A DNA stretch of 28,079 bases from JAGMDK01 sp023128695 (GCA_030628805.1 DAOVQG010000019.1:1-28079), one strand, 5' to 3'; shown: positions 17,443 to 25,957, counted from the first letter of the stretch. The notes: generated from the letters alone by a model not told the origin. Made by a program: numbers and translations.

Positions 17443-18994
17443 GCAGTTCGACCGACTCAACCGGGTTCATGTCGCTCAGCACGCGGCGAAGCATGTAGAT
17501 CTTCTCCAGCTCTTCCGGGTGCAGCAGCAACTCCTCCTTGCGGGTGCCCGAGGCGGAGATGTTGATCGCCGGCCAGATGCGCTTGTCGACCAGTCGCCGA
17601 TCGAGGGCCAGCTCGGAATTGCCGGTGCCCTTGAACTCCTCGAAAATGACCTCGTCCATCTTCGAGCCGGTGTCGACTAGGGCCGTGCCGATGATTGTCA
17701 GGCTGCCGCCCTCCTCGATATTTCGAGCCGCGCCAAAGAAACGCTTCGGCTTCTGCAAGGCGTTGGCGTCGACGCCGCCGGTCAGAATCTTGCCCGAGTG
17801 CGGCACCTCGGTGTTGTAGGCTCGGGCCAGACGCGTAATCGAGTCGAGCAGGATGACCACGTCGTTGCCGAACTCGACCAGCCGCCGGGCCTTGTCGATC
17901 ACCATCTCGGCCACCTGCACGTGCCGGCTGGCGGGCTCGTCGAACGTGGAGCTGATCACCTCGGCCCGGGTGGACCGCTGCATCTCGGTCACTTCCTCCG
18001 GCCGCTCGTCGATCAGCAGGATGATGACCTTCGCATCATCGTGGTTGTCCGAGATCGCGTTCGCCATCTTTCGCAGCAGCACCGTCTTGCCCGTCCGCGG
18101 CGGGGCCACGATCAGCATGCGCTGCCCCTTCCCAATCGGCGTCACCAGGTCGACGATCCGCATGTTCAACTCGTCCGGCGCCGTCTCCAGGAAAAAGCGC
18201 TCGTCCGGATGCAACGGGGTCAAGTCCTCGAAGTTGGTCTTCTCGGTGACCACGTCCGGGCTCTCGTAATTGATCGCCTCCACCCGCAGCAGGGCGAAAT
18301 ACCGCTCCGACTCCTTCGGAGGCCGAATCTGCCCGGCCACCACGTGCCCGTTGCGCAGCCCAAAGCGGCGAATCTGCGACGGACTGACGTAGATGTCGTC
18401 CGGGCACGGCAAATAGTTGTATTCCGGGCTCCGCAGGAAGCCGAAGCCGTCCGGCAGCACCTCGAGCACGCCCTCGCCAAAGAGCAGCCCGTTCTGGCTG
18501 ATTCGCCGCTTGAGAATCTGGAAGATCAAGTCCTGCTTCGGAAGCCCAACGTACTCCTCGATGCTCTCCTTCTTGGCGACCTCGTGCAACTCGGCCACGG
18601 TCATCTTCTGGAGGTCGGTGATGTGCAGCTCGCCGCGCTTGACGCGTTCGTACTTTTCGTGCGTCTCGCGGTCGATGGGCGAGCTCTCGTCGTGCTCGCC
18701 CTTCCTCCGGCGGCCCTTCTTCTTGGGCGCTTCGGACGGAGCCTCCTCCTTCAACTCCTCGGCGGGCGGCTCTTCGGGCGCGGCTTCCGTCTCGTCCAGA
18801 GTCTCGGTCGCGACGAAGCCGGTGTCGGCCTCCGGGACCGTCTCGGGCTCAGGCGCAGCCACCTTTTTCTTTCGCTTCGGTTTCATTTCGCTCTCGGCCG
18901 CCTCGGCCACGGCGCTCTCGCCGTCGTCCGGGATGCTTTCGATTACGTCTTGCAGCTTCTTTTTGCCGCGCGTACGTGAGGTTGCCTTCGCCAT
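17378..18994 (-). CDS. rho: Transcription termination factor Rho
   Basis: This 538-residue Rho is longer than the usual roughly 420. The extra part is a low-complexity N-terminal arm of about 110 residues rich in Glu, Ala, Pro and Lys/Arg clusters. It is followed by the Rho N-terminal helical domain (ITDLQKMTVAELHEVAKKE), the RNA-binding cold-shock-like domain (GVLEVLPDGFGFLRSPEYNY) and the hexameric ATPase. Walker A reads APPRTGKTVLL, Walker B VVILLDSITRLARAYN, and the R-loop GTGNSELALDRRLVDKRIWP. ATG 18994 is preferred (GGGAG 6 bp upstream); the longer frame from 19039 would overlap coaE. It follows coaE by 41 bp, presumably as one operon. Its last 55 bp are repeated twice downstream as islet boundaries. 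Confidence 0.98.
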   Translation of the reverse strand: MAKATSRTRGKKKLQDVIESIPDDGESAVAEAAESEMKPKRKKKVAAPEPETVPEADTGFVATETLDETEAAPEEPPAEELKEEAPSEAPKKKGRRRKGEHDESSPIDRETHEKYERVKRGELHITDLQKMTVAELHEVAKKESIEEYVGLPKQDLIFQILKRRISQNGLLFGEGVLEVLPDGFGFLRSPEYNYLPCPDDIYVSPSQIRRFGLRNGHVVAGQIRPPKESERYFALLRVEAINYESPDVVTEKTNFEDLTPLHPDERFFLETAPDELNMRIVDLVTPIGKGQRMLIVAPPRTGKTVLLRKMANAISDNHDDAKVIILLIDERPEEVTEMQRSTRAEVISSTFDEPASRHVQVAEMVIDKARRLVEFGNDVVILLDSITRLARAYNTEVPHSGKILTGGVDANALQKPKRFFGAARNIEEGGSLTIIGTALVDTGSKMDEVIFEEFKGTGNSELALDRRLVDKRIWPAINISASGTRKEELLLHPEELEKIYMLRRVLSDMNPVESVELLRSRLAKIESNRLFLMTMNLA

Positions 18995-19035
18995 GCTGAA
19001 CTCCCAATAAAGGCGCGGGATACAATCCGCCTGCT

Positions 19036-19659
19036 TCACTCTGAAACAGAGTGCCGCGCCATAATCTTCTGAAGGATGCCGGCCACCTGGGAACCGATTT
19101 GCTCCGCCAGCCCGTCGTTATGCACGACGAACTCTGCCCGCGAACGCTTCTCGTCAAGTGTTATTTGCCACCGCTCTCGCCGCCGCAATTCCTCGGCGTC
19201 CCACCCGCGACTTTCCCGGAGCCGACGCATCCTCCGCGCCGCGCTCGCGTCTACAAAAACAACCGTACTACACTCGCGATCGAGATTACTTTCGAACAGG
19301 AGCGGGGAATCGATGACGATGGCTTTGTGCGCTGAATTATCTTCAACCGCTATTATCATAGCCTTACGGCGGCGAGCAATCAAGGGGTAAACCAAACCTT
19401 CCAGACGCCGTTTTTGTTCCGGGGCGTCGAACACGATTTCCGCCAGCCGCTCCCGATTGGGCTCCCCGGCTTCGTCCACCAGATCCTCGCCCCACCAATC
19501 CCGGAGTGTCTGGAGCACTTCCGGCAGTCGCAGAACTTCGTGGTTCATCCGGTCCGAGTCGATGACCAGACACCCCAGCCGCTCGAATTCCGCCGCCACC
19601 CGCGACTTTCCCGCGCCGATTCCTCCACATAATCCAATAATCGGCTTGCCGCGGCCCAT
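19036..19659 (-). CDS. coaE: Dephospho-CoA kinase
   Basis: This 207-residue enzyme catalyses the final step of coenzyme A synthesis, ATP-dependent 3'-phosphorylation of dephospho-CoA. The P-loop is GGIGAGKS (residues 12-19). The CoaE-specific substrate segment IDSDRMNHEVL and the VIDSPLLFES strand are present. The lid region LRESRGWDAEELRRRERWQ and the terminal VVHNDG strand also fit. The length is typical. It starts at ATG 19659 and is followed by rho after 41 bp. A long tandem-repeat array begins 52 bp upstream of its start codon, so its promoter must lie within or beyond that array, or very close to the ATG. Confidence 0.97.
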   Translation of the reverse strand: MGRGKPIIGLCGGIGAGKSRVAAEFERLGCLVIDSDRMNHEVLRLPEVLQTLRDWWGEDLVDEAGEPNRERLAEIVFDAPEQKRRLEGLVYPLIARRRKAMIIAVEDNSAHKAIVIDSPLLFESNLDRECSTVVFVDASAARRMRRLRESRGWDAEELRRRERWQITLDEKRSRAEFVVHNDGLAEQIGSQVAGILQKIMARHSVSE

Positions 19660-19710
19660 GCCTACACCCCGAAAGTTAGTACTTTGTCAACGTCAAACAT
19701 GCGGGCTGAT

Positions 19711-20094
19711 TCGGGAGGGCGAGGCTCCTGCCGAGCCAGGATCGCCATGGCTCGGGAGGGCAAGGCTCCTGCCGAGCCAGGATCGCCACGGCTCGGGAGG
19801 GCGAGGCTCCTGCCGAGCCAGGATCGCCACGGCTCGGGAGGGCGAGGCTCCTGCCGAGCCAGGATCGCCATGGCTCGGGAGGGCGAGGCTCCTGCCGAGC
19901 CAGGATCGCCACGGCTCAGCAGGAGCTTCGCCCTCCCTTCCGGAACCGCGGCTCAGCAGGAGCTTCGCCCTCCCTTCCGGAACCACGGCTCCGCAGGAGC
20001 TTCGCCCTCCCTTCTGGAACCGCGGCTCAGCAGGAGCTTCGCCCTCCCTTCTGAAACCGCGGCTCAGCAGGAGCTTCGCCCTCCCTCTTGTCGT
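19711..20094. repeat. Head-to-head tandem array: 5 x 41 bp facing 5 x 37 bp
   Basis: Five units with exact 41-bp period start at 19711, 19752, 19793, 19834 and 19875, each built on GGGAGGGCGAGGCTCCTGCC. From 19913 five units of exact 37-bp period (19913, 19950, 19987, 20024, 20061) carry the inverse core AGGAGCTTCGCCCTCCC. The two halves can pair over the shared core. A single copy of each orientation occurs at 25840-25902. The array lies between the divergent coaE and B12-GTPase genes. The rest of the gap (20095-20276) holds a small GGCGG/CCGCC palindrome and no gene or recognisable riboswitch. Confidence 0.92.
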
Positions 20095-20276
20095 GTTACC
20101 CAGGCAGCGGCGGTGTACTATTCGCCGCCGATACTAACCCGATACAACCCCCGAAGGCGGTTTGTGGCATATTTCCCCGCGCTTGTCAATCCCGCTTTCT
20201 TGAAGTACCCTCAAGAAATCACGTGCTCGGCCCCGACGGTGCCGACGACACCTCAACGATGGAGAACAAGGAACTC

Positions 20277-21389
20277 ATGCCTCGCCCCGTGCGCGTGCTC
20301 ATCGCCAAAATAGGTCTCGATGGCCACGATCGTGGCGCCAAGCTCATCGTCCGCAACCTCCGCGACGCGGGCATGGAAGTCATCTACACCGGCCTTTGGA
20401 AAACCCCGGCCACCACCGTCCAATCCGCCCTTCAGGAAGACGTGGACGTCCTGGGCGTCAGCCTGCTCTCGGCCGCCCACATGACCATCATGCCCGAGCT
20501 CCGCCGCCTCTGCGCCGAGGTCGGCCTGCCCGACGTCCCCCTCATCGTGGGGGGCATCATCCCGGAGGAGGATCACCAGCCGCTCCGCGAGGCCGGCATC
20601 GACGGTATTTTCAATCCCGGCACCTCGATGCAGTGCATTATCGATTCGATCAATGAACTGGCCGACCGCCGCCGGTCCCAGCGTGCCGCCGCCGAAGCTG
20701 CTCCCGATATCCAAGCCGCGCCCGGATTGGCCCGGGCCATCACCTACCTCATGGACGGCCGGCCGGAACGCCTGGGAGCCGTCCCGGAACCACCCCAAAC
20801 TCCCGTCACCCTCGGCATCACCGGCTCCCCAGGGGTAGGCAAGAGCACCTTCATCGGAAAACTCGCCGCCCATCTGCGTGACCGCGGGCACCGCATCGGC
20901 GTCATCGCGGTCGACCCCACCAGCCCCATCACCGGCGGCTCGGTCCTCGGCGATCGTCTCCGCATGATGCCCGGCGAGCCCGACGACGGGCTTTTCGTCC
21001 GCAGCCTGGCCTCTTCCGGCCAGTCCGGCGGCCTGGCCCCGCACTGCGCGGAAATTGCGCATCTGATGGGGGCCGCGGGCTACGATGTCCTGCTCATCGA
21101 GACCGTGGGCGCCGGACAAAACGACGTGGATGTCCGCCATCTCACGGAGGATGTTCTCCTGCTCCTCATGCCCGGGGCCGGCGATTCCATCCAGTTCGCC
21201 AAGGCCGGGGTCTTCGAGATCGCCACCGGTTTCGTCGTCAACAAGGCCGATCTCCCCGGGACGGACACGACGGTTCGACAGCTCCGCGAGGCGGTCGAGG
21301 ACCAACATCCCATCTGGCCGGTGAGCGCCCTGCGCGACGAGGGACTCGACCCGCTCTGCGACTGGGTCGAAGAAAAACTGCAAAAATAG
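20277..21389 (+). CDS. B12-binding domain fused to MeaB/ArgK-type GTPase
   Basis: This 370-residue protein has two domains. Residues 1-130 form a methylmalonyl-CoA-mutase-type cobalamin-binding domain with the base-off motif DGHDRG (D15, H17, G20) and the LLSAAHMT and GGIIP segments. Residues about 150-370 form a MeaB-family G domain: Walker A GSPGVGKST (from 183), DPTSPITGGSVLGDRLRM, the ETVGAGQND switch, and NKAD (322-325). MeaB proteins load and protect B12-dependent acyl-CoA mutases. The order B12 domain then G domain equals the N-terminal half of fused isobutyryl-CoA mutase (IcmF), but the catalytic TIM barrel is absent here. ATG 20277 is chosen because homologous domains begin at this point; ATG 20259 is possible. 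The mutase large subunit must be encoded elsewhere. Confidence 0.93.
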   Translation: MPRPVRVLIAKIGLDGHDRGAKLIVRNLRDAGMEVIYTGLWKTPATTVQSALQEDVDVLGVSLLSAAHMTIMPELRRLCAEVGLPDVPLIVGGIIPEEDHQPLREAGIDGIFNPGTSMQCIIDSINELADRRRSQRAAAEAAPDIQAAPGLARAITYLMDGRPERLGAVPEPPQTPVTLGITGSPGVGKSTFIGKLAAHLRDRGHRIGVIAVDPTSPITGGSVLGDRLRMMPGEPDDGLFVRSLASSGQSGGLAPHCAEIAHLMGAAGYDVLLIETVGAGQNDVDVRHLTEDVLLLLMPGAGDSIQFAKAGVFEIATGFVVNKADLPGTDTTVRQLREAVEDQHPIWPVSALRDEGLDPLCDWVEEKLQK

Positions 21390-21489
21390 TTTTTCCTTCC
21401 CCTCGTCTGCCTCCACATATCCACCCCAATTATTTCGCCGCGGTCTCTGCGGTGAATAACCTCCTGAGAAGGGCCCAGCCGCGCCATAG

Positions 21490-23952
21490 TTAGCCCGTGG
21501 AGGCTTCCTGAAGCAGCGCGAAGTCCCGGAGATCCACGTCGCCGTCGCCGTCGAGGTCAGACCCGCCGCAGCCGGTTCCGAACGGGACCTCAGGCCCGTC
21601 CAGGCAATCAGACAAAATGCCGAAGTCGTAGTAATCGATGTCGCCGTCAGCGTCGAGGTCTCCGTGCGGAACCACGCCCCAAATCTCGATGTCGTCGATG
21701 TTCCAGCCGGAATAGGCCCAGGCATCGCTCGCCACCTCGTAGCCCCAGCGGATGTAGACGGTTCCCTGGTTGTCGGCGACCGCGGAGATGTCGTACTCCT
21801 GGAGCGACCAGGAATTCTCGGTAATATCGTTGCCGCCGGGGTTTTCCCATAGCCGGACCCAGTGGCTGCCGTTGTTGGAAACGTCAACCATGGCGTCCAC
21901 GTATGGCTGATAGTCCGTGTTCAGCCAGCGCTGGAATGTCAACTGGACCTCCACGATGTTCGTGAGATCCAGCGGGCCGGCTGTCAGGTAGTATGGGCCG
22001 CCCGGCGTGAGGGAGTAATCCCCGTTGAGATTCACGCCGTAGACGTTCGCCCCGGTGGCCCCGGCGGTCGGGTCGGGATGGCCGTGGGCGGTTCCGCCCT
22101 GGCCGGTCGGATGGCCGAAGGCCCATTCACCCAGCGTGCTCCAGCCGGGGTCCATATCGAGCGGAAAATCATAAATCAGGACCGGGCCGCCCGCAGTGAA
22201 AAACGTGTAGCATGCCCCCCCGCTGTCGTCATAGGTCGTGTTGCCCGGCTCGTCCTCGGCCTGCACCGCATAGTAGTAGCGGGTGAGGGAGGCGAGCTCA
22301 TCGAGCAAGACCGACGGCGTGGTGTCATAGGTGCCGCTGGACGCCTCGTAAATCAACGCGTCGCAGCTCAAGCCATAGAACACGGTGCTGGCCACCGGCT
22401 CGTCGGCGTCGAACGCGATGGTCGCCGACGTGGATCCGATGCCGGCGGTCCGCACGTTTGAGATGAGCGGCGCGACGCAATCGACGCTCGCAATGTCGGT
22501 GACGGTGATTTGCTGGCCCTGACCGTTGTCCTCGTCGATGTAGGTCGCGGTGACTGCGTCACGGTCGGCGACCAGCAGTACGCCGGGGGCGTTGGTCTCG
22601 CTCAGGGCCAGTGTGCCGGCGAATTCGGCCGTGTTCGGCCCCGTTTCGGTCAACAGGACGGTTTCACCGGTCGGCTCCGAGGTGGAGTCAACGGTAATCT
22701 CAACGGTGTCGATGGCGCCGGGGTTCAGGTCAAGGCCACAGTCCGCCACAATAATGCCGGCGAGGTCCTCGCAAGCGTACATTTGATGATTCAGCGTGAG
22801 TTCGCCGGCCTCGGGGCAACCGCCGGGCAGTTTCAGGGCCGGGTCGCCGAGCAGAACGAACTCCTCGAAGATGTTGCGGGTGTGGTCGTGCGTCGGGCCG
22901 TAATCGGGGTCGGCCAGAATGCGCCACAACGCGGCCTGCCAGGCGGGGCCCACCTCCCAGATACCATCGACGAAGAACGACTCGAAGAAGTACCTCTCCA
23001 TTCTGCGGGATGAGTCCCACGCACTGACGCTGCCCCACCAGACGTAGTCCGAGGCCGACAGGTAGGCCGCCGCCCCCTTGTGGGCTTCGCGGAGCCACGT
23101 TTCGCCGACGCATTCGTCAGAACTGTAGCGAGAGGTGTTGCAGGACCAGCCCATGGCCAAGCCGTACAACCCATCGTTACTCAGGGCCTGCACGTTGCTC
23201 GTACCGAAACTCGGCGACCACCAGCCCGAAGAGCTGCTATGACCAAAATAGACGGTAAACAGGCAGCCTTGATTGACGGCGGCCGTGACGTCCGCGGTGC
23301 CGCCGCCCTGGCCGGCGTAGATCTTGATGGAGTCGAATTCGGCCGGGGTCATATAGTTATCGATGACCCAATCGTGATTCTGCTCGGCTTGGGCGGTCGA
23401 ATCGTCGGTCGCCAGAAAAGCCGCTCGTTTGGTGTAGGTGGGATCGCTGTAGTTACCGGACTCGACCAGCAGGGTCTTGTCCACCACATCCTGGAGCATG
23501 CTTACCGAGCGCACTGAAAAGCGACCGATGAAGATCTCCGGATACCAGTCGTCGCCCGCGTCCATACAGGCATACGGCAGGTCGGTGGTAGCGTTCTGGC
23601 TGCCCGAGCCAACCCAGTGCGGAATCGCCTCGGTGGTGGCACTACTGGTGCCGTCGGTGTCGCCGACGATCAGGACGTAGCAGTTCACCGAGGGGTTATA
23701 CCAGTTTTCGATATAGGTTTTGATCGTGCTGCGGCTGGTGCCGTTGGCCGCCACGTAGGTCGACACATTGAAACCCATCGCCGCCTTGGCGTCGGCGAAC
23801 TGGATCAGCGGCGCGGAGCCGGCGTATTCCTCCGCCGTGATGACCAGGTAATTACCCGAGCCGGCCGTGGCGCCGACGGCGGCGCCGGCCAGCAGCACAG
23901 CGAGCCCCACAAACTTACGAACGATACTCAAGCTCATCTCCGGCGCAGGCAT
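21490..23952 (-). CDS. Secreted C25 (gingipain-type) cysteine protease with dockerin-like C-terminus
   Basis: This 820-residue secreted protein begins with a signal peptide (about 1-30, MSLSIVRKFVGLAVLLAGAA). A peptidase C25 domain spans about 35-390, with the catalytic dyad visible as His238 in YFGHSSSSGW and Cys271 in MGWSCNTSRYSS. The 33-residue spacing equals that of gingipain RgpB. A beta module, a fibronectin-III-like domain (about 494-587) and a jelly-roll/MAM-like domain (about 590-760) follow. A dockerin-like pair ends the protein: DLDADGDIDYYDF and DLDGDGDVDLRDFALL. No type IX sorting domain is seen, unlike Bacteroidetes gingipains. The start at 23952 has AAGGAG 8 bp upstream; the longer frame to 24015 lacks a signal peptide at its N-terminus. 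It stands alone as a single-gene unit. Confidence 0.9.
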   Translation of the reverse strand: MPAPEMSLSIVRKFVGLAVLLAGAAVGATAGSGNYLVITAEEYAGSAPLIQFADAKAAMGFNVSTYVAANGTSRSTIKTYIENWYNPSVNCYVLIVGDTDGTSSATTEAIPHWVGSGSQNATTDLPYACMDAGDDWYPEIFIGRFSVRSVSMLQDVVDKTLLVESGNYSDPTYTKRAAFLATDDSTAQAEQNHDWVIDNYMTPAEFDSIKIYAGQGGGTADVTAAVNQGCLFTVYFGHSSSSGWWSPSFGTSNVQALSNDGLYGLAMGWSCNTSRYSSDECVGETWLREAHKGAAAYLSASDYVWWGSVSAWDSSRRMERYFFESFFVDGIWEVGPAWQAALWRILADPDYGPTHDHTRNIFEEFVLLGDPALKLPGGCPEAGELTLNHQMYACEDLAGIIVADCGLDLNPGAIDTVEITVDSTSEPTGETVLLTETGPNTAEFAGTLALSETNAPGVLLVADRDAVTATYIDEDNGQGQQITVTDIASVDCVAPLISNVRTAGIGSTSATIAFDADEPVASTVFYGLSCDALIYEASSGTYDTTPSVLLDELASLTRYYYAVQAEDEPGNTTYDDSGGACYTFFTAGGPVLIYDFPLDMDPGWSTLGEWAFGHPTGQGGTAHGHPDPTAGATGANVYGVNLNGDYSLTPGGPYYLTAGPLDLTNIVEVQLTFQRWLNTDYQPYVDAMVDVSNNGSHWVRLWENPGGNDITENSWSLQEYDISAVADNQGTVYIRWGYEVASDAWAYSGWNIDDIEIWGVVPHGDLDADGDIDYYDFGILSDCLDGPEVPFGTGCGGSDLDGDGDVDLRDFALLQEASTG

Positions 23953-23985
23953 ACATTTTCTCCTTCCGCCACTCCCCGTACACTC

Positions 23986-24015
23986 AGAATAGCATATTGG
24001 AACGGGGGACTGCAA
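23986..24015 (-). promoter_or_regulatory. Possible promoter of the C25 protease gene
   Basis: On the minus strand TTGCAG (24015-24010) and TATTCT (23991-23986) are separated by 18 bp, about 35 bp before the start codon. The match to consensus is partial, so this is weak. Confidence 0.25.
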
Positions 24016-24185
24016 TTAGAATGATTCTCAGGAGGTGACAGTGTACACCATCACCACGATTTGGTGCGGTTTACAGCACTTGGTTACGGTTTCCCCGCGC
24101 TCACCCGATGCACCAACGCCGTTTTCATAGGAAGCCCGCATCTCCTAGGAAGAGCCGCTTGAATAGCTCGTCTCGTCGACACCAC
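24016..24185. other. Gene-free region upstream of the C25 protease gene
   Basis: I see no gene, RNA or clear repeat in this 170-bp stretch. Together with the MITE-like element that follows it separates the protease gene from gatA. Confidence 0.5.
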
Positions 24186-24278
24186 TTAACAGTCCGCCGC
24201 AAAAGTCATGTAGCGTCCGGGCTCCGTCCCGGACGCTACATTTCCTGACCAGCAGGACTTTTGCGGCGGGACTGTTAA
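24186..24278. mobile_element. 93-bp MITE-like palindrome at the gatA 3' end
   Basis: Terminal inverted repeats of 22 and 23 nt (24186-24207 and 24256-24278) begin TTAACAGTCC and differ by a single-base indel. Inside is a second hairpin, GTAGCGTCCGG (24210-24220) with CCGGACGCTAC (24229-24239). The terminal TTA at 24275-24277 is the stop codon of gatA, so the element provides gatA's translation end. Left ends of the same element occur at 16130 and 17259, and a degenerate full copy follows rpoB. Confidence 0.85.
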
Positions 24279-25771
24279 GATGTTACCGGCGGTCGACGCA
24301 AGTACCACTCCGTTTCACGTTCGTAGAGCCGGGCGGCTTGCAGCAGCACCGTCTCGCCGAAGACCGGGGCCATCAGTTGCAGCCCGATCGGCAGTCCGGT
24401 CTCGCTAAACCCGCACGGGATTGATATGCCGGGCATCCCGGCCAGGTTCAATGCGATCGTGTAGATGTCCGCCAGGTACATCGCGAGCGGGTTGTCCAGC
24501 TTCTCGCCGAAGCGGAACGCCGGCGTCGGCGAGGTCGGTCCCGCCAGCACGTCGCACTGCTCAAACGCCCGGTCAAAGTCATCCTTGATCAGCCGCCGGA
24601 CTTTTAACGCTTTGTTGTAGTACGCGTCGTGGTAGCCGGCCGACAGGGCGAAGGTGCCGAGCATGATCCGTCGCTTGACCTCGGCCCCGAAACCCTCGTT
24701 CCGCGAGGAGCTGTAGAGATCGATGATGTTCCGCGGGTGCGCGGTGCGGTGGCCGTAGTGCACGCCGTCGTAGCGGGCCAGGTTGCTCGAACATTCCGAA
24801 ACCGCCACCAGATAGTAGGTCGCGATCGCGTACGGCGTGTGCGGCAGCGTGACCTCGACCGTCCGCGCTCCCAGACGGCGATAAACGTCGAGCGCGGCCT
24901 CGACCGCCGCCCGCGTCTCGGATTCCAGTCCCGCGCCGAAGTATTCCGCGGGTACGCCGATACGTAGGCCGCTGGCGAGTCCGGCGAGCTTGGCGTCGCG
25001 CAACTCCTCGCAATAGTGCGGCACCGGGTGGTCCACGCTGGTCGAGTCGCGGGGGTCCTGGCCGCTAATCACCGTGAGCAGCAACGCGGCGTCCTCGACA
25101 TTCGCGGCCAACGTGCCGATCTGATCGAGGCTTGAGCCGTAGGCCACCAGACCATAACGCGACACGCGGCCGTAGGTTGGTTTCATTCCGACCACGCCGC
25201 AGAAGGCCGCCGGCAGGCGGATTGAGCCGCCGGTATCGGAGCCGAGCGCGAGCGGCACCAGTCCGGCCGCGACCGCCGCCGCCGAGCCGCCGGAGGAGCC
25301 CCCGGGTACGCAGTCCGTATTCCAGGGATTGCGGGTGGGGAAGTAGGCGCTGTTCTCGTTGGACGAGCCCATGGCGAACTCGTCGAGGTTGGTCTTGCCG
25401 ACGAGCACGCCGCCGGCCGCTTCGATACGGTCGATGACCGTCGCGTTATACGGCGAGACATATCCCTTCAGTATCTTCGATCCGCAGGTTGTGTGCCCGA
25501 AAGTCGTGCAGATGTTGTCCTTGATCGCGAGCGGCACGCCCGCCAGCGGCCCGGCCGGCTTGCCCGCGGCCAGGTCTGCGTCGACCCGCGCGGCACGGGC
25601 GCGGGCGTAGTCCGGCGTGACTTCGAGAAACGCCCTGAACCGCGGATCACGGTCTTCGATCCGCCCCAACGCTTCGTGGCACACCGCGACCGCCTTCCGA
25701 CGCCCGGCGGCGACGTGTGCTGCGATCGTGGTTGCGGTTTCCATCTTACCCATGACGTCGCGTTCCAACAT
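24275..25771 (-). CDS. gatA: Aspartyl/glutamyl-tRNA amidotransferase subunit A
   Basis: GatA is the amidase subunit of GatCAB, which converts Glu-tRNA(Gln) or Asp-tRNA(Asn) to the amidated form using ammonia from glutamine. The 498-residue protein has the Ser-cisSer-Lys triad K84 (LAIKDN), S159 (VPGGSSGGSAA) and nucleophile S183 (SDTGGSIRLPAA), at the same spacings as S. aureus GatA (K79, S154, S178). The C-terminal FNLAGMPGIS-type glutaminase region is present as LAGMPGISIPCGF. Three Met codons lie close together (25771, 25753, 25744); 25771 is used, with no strong ribosome binding site at any. It is downstream of gatC in the rpmB-gatC-gatA order, separated by a 186-bp gap containing a palindromic repeat. 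gatB is not in the window. Confidence 0.97.
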   Translation of the reverse strand: MLERDVMGKMETATTIAAHVAAGRRKAVAVCHEALGRIEDRDPRFRAFLEVTPDYARARAARVDADLAAGKPAGPLAGVPLAIKDNICTTFGHTTCGSKILKGYVSPYNATVIDRIEAAGGVLVGKTNLDEFAMGSSNENSAYFPTRNPWNTDCVPGGSSGGSAAAVAAGLVPLALGSDTGGSIRLPAAFCGVVGMKPTYGRVSRYGLVAYGSSLDQIGTLAANVEDAALLLTVISGQDPRDSTSVDHPVPHYCEELRDAKLAGLASGLRIGVPAEYFGAGLESETRAAVEAALDVYRRLGARTVEVTLPHTPYAIATYYLVAVSECSSNLARYDGVHYGHRTAHPRNIIDLYSSSRNEGFGAEVKRRIMLGTFALSAGYHDAYYNKALKVRRLIKDDFDRAFEQCDVLAGPTSPTPAFRFGEKLDNPLAMYLADIYTIALNLAGMPGISIPCGFSETGLPIGLQLMAPVFGETVLLQAARLYERETEWYLRRPPVTS

Positions 25772-25805
25772 AGTCTCGTACGAAGTGATTAATGACGCTA
25801 CTGCT

Positions 25806-25950
25806 CTGTCAATCCTCGATTGACGGGTAGCGCCAGAGAAGGGAGGGCGAAGCTCCCGCTGAGCCGCGGCGGCCCTGGCTCGGCAGGAGCCTCGCCCTCC
25901 CGCTCACCCGCCCTCCCGCTCTCCCGCCCTACCCCTCAATTGACGCTTGA
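25806..25950. repeat. Palindromic insert between gatC and gatA
   Basis: Inside are GGGAGGGCGAAGCTCCCGCT (25841-25860) and its inverse GGCAGGAGCCTCGCCCTCCC (25882-25901), the same core as the array at 19711-20094. The outer ends are an imperfect inverted repeat, ATTGACGGGTAG on the left against CTACCCCTCAAT on the right. It has the look of a small inserted unit splitting the operon. No gene is seen. Confidence 0.7.
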
Positions 25951-25957
25951 CGGAGCA

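Noticed and set aside
18995..19039. Extended N-terminus of Rho from 19039
   Set aside because: It would overlap the coaE 3' end and lacks a ribosome binding site; GGGAG is correctly placed for 18994.
19711..20094. CRISPR array
   Set aside because: The whole unit is repeated with no variable spacers, the two halves are in inverse orientation, and no cas gene is nearby.
20095..20276. Cobalamin riboswitch upstream of the B12-domain gene
   Set aside because: No B12-box-like conserved segment or matching multi-helix layout could be seen, only a short GGCGG/CCGCC palindrome.
19457..20313. Several open frames with repetitive translations across the 41/37-bp array
   Set aside because: The frames exist only because the repeats lack stops; the translated repeats are periodic in every frame and on both strands.
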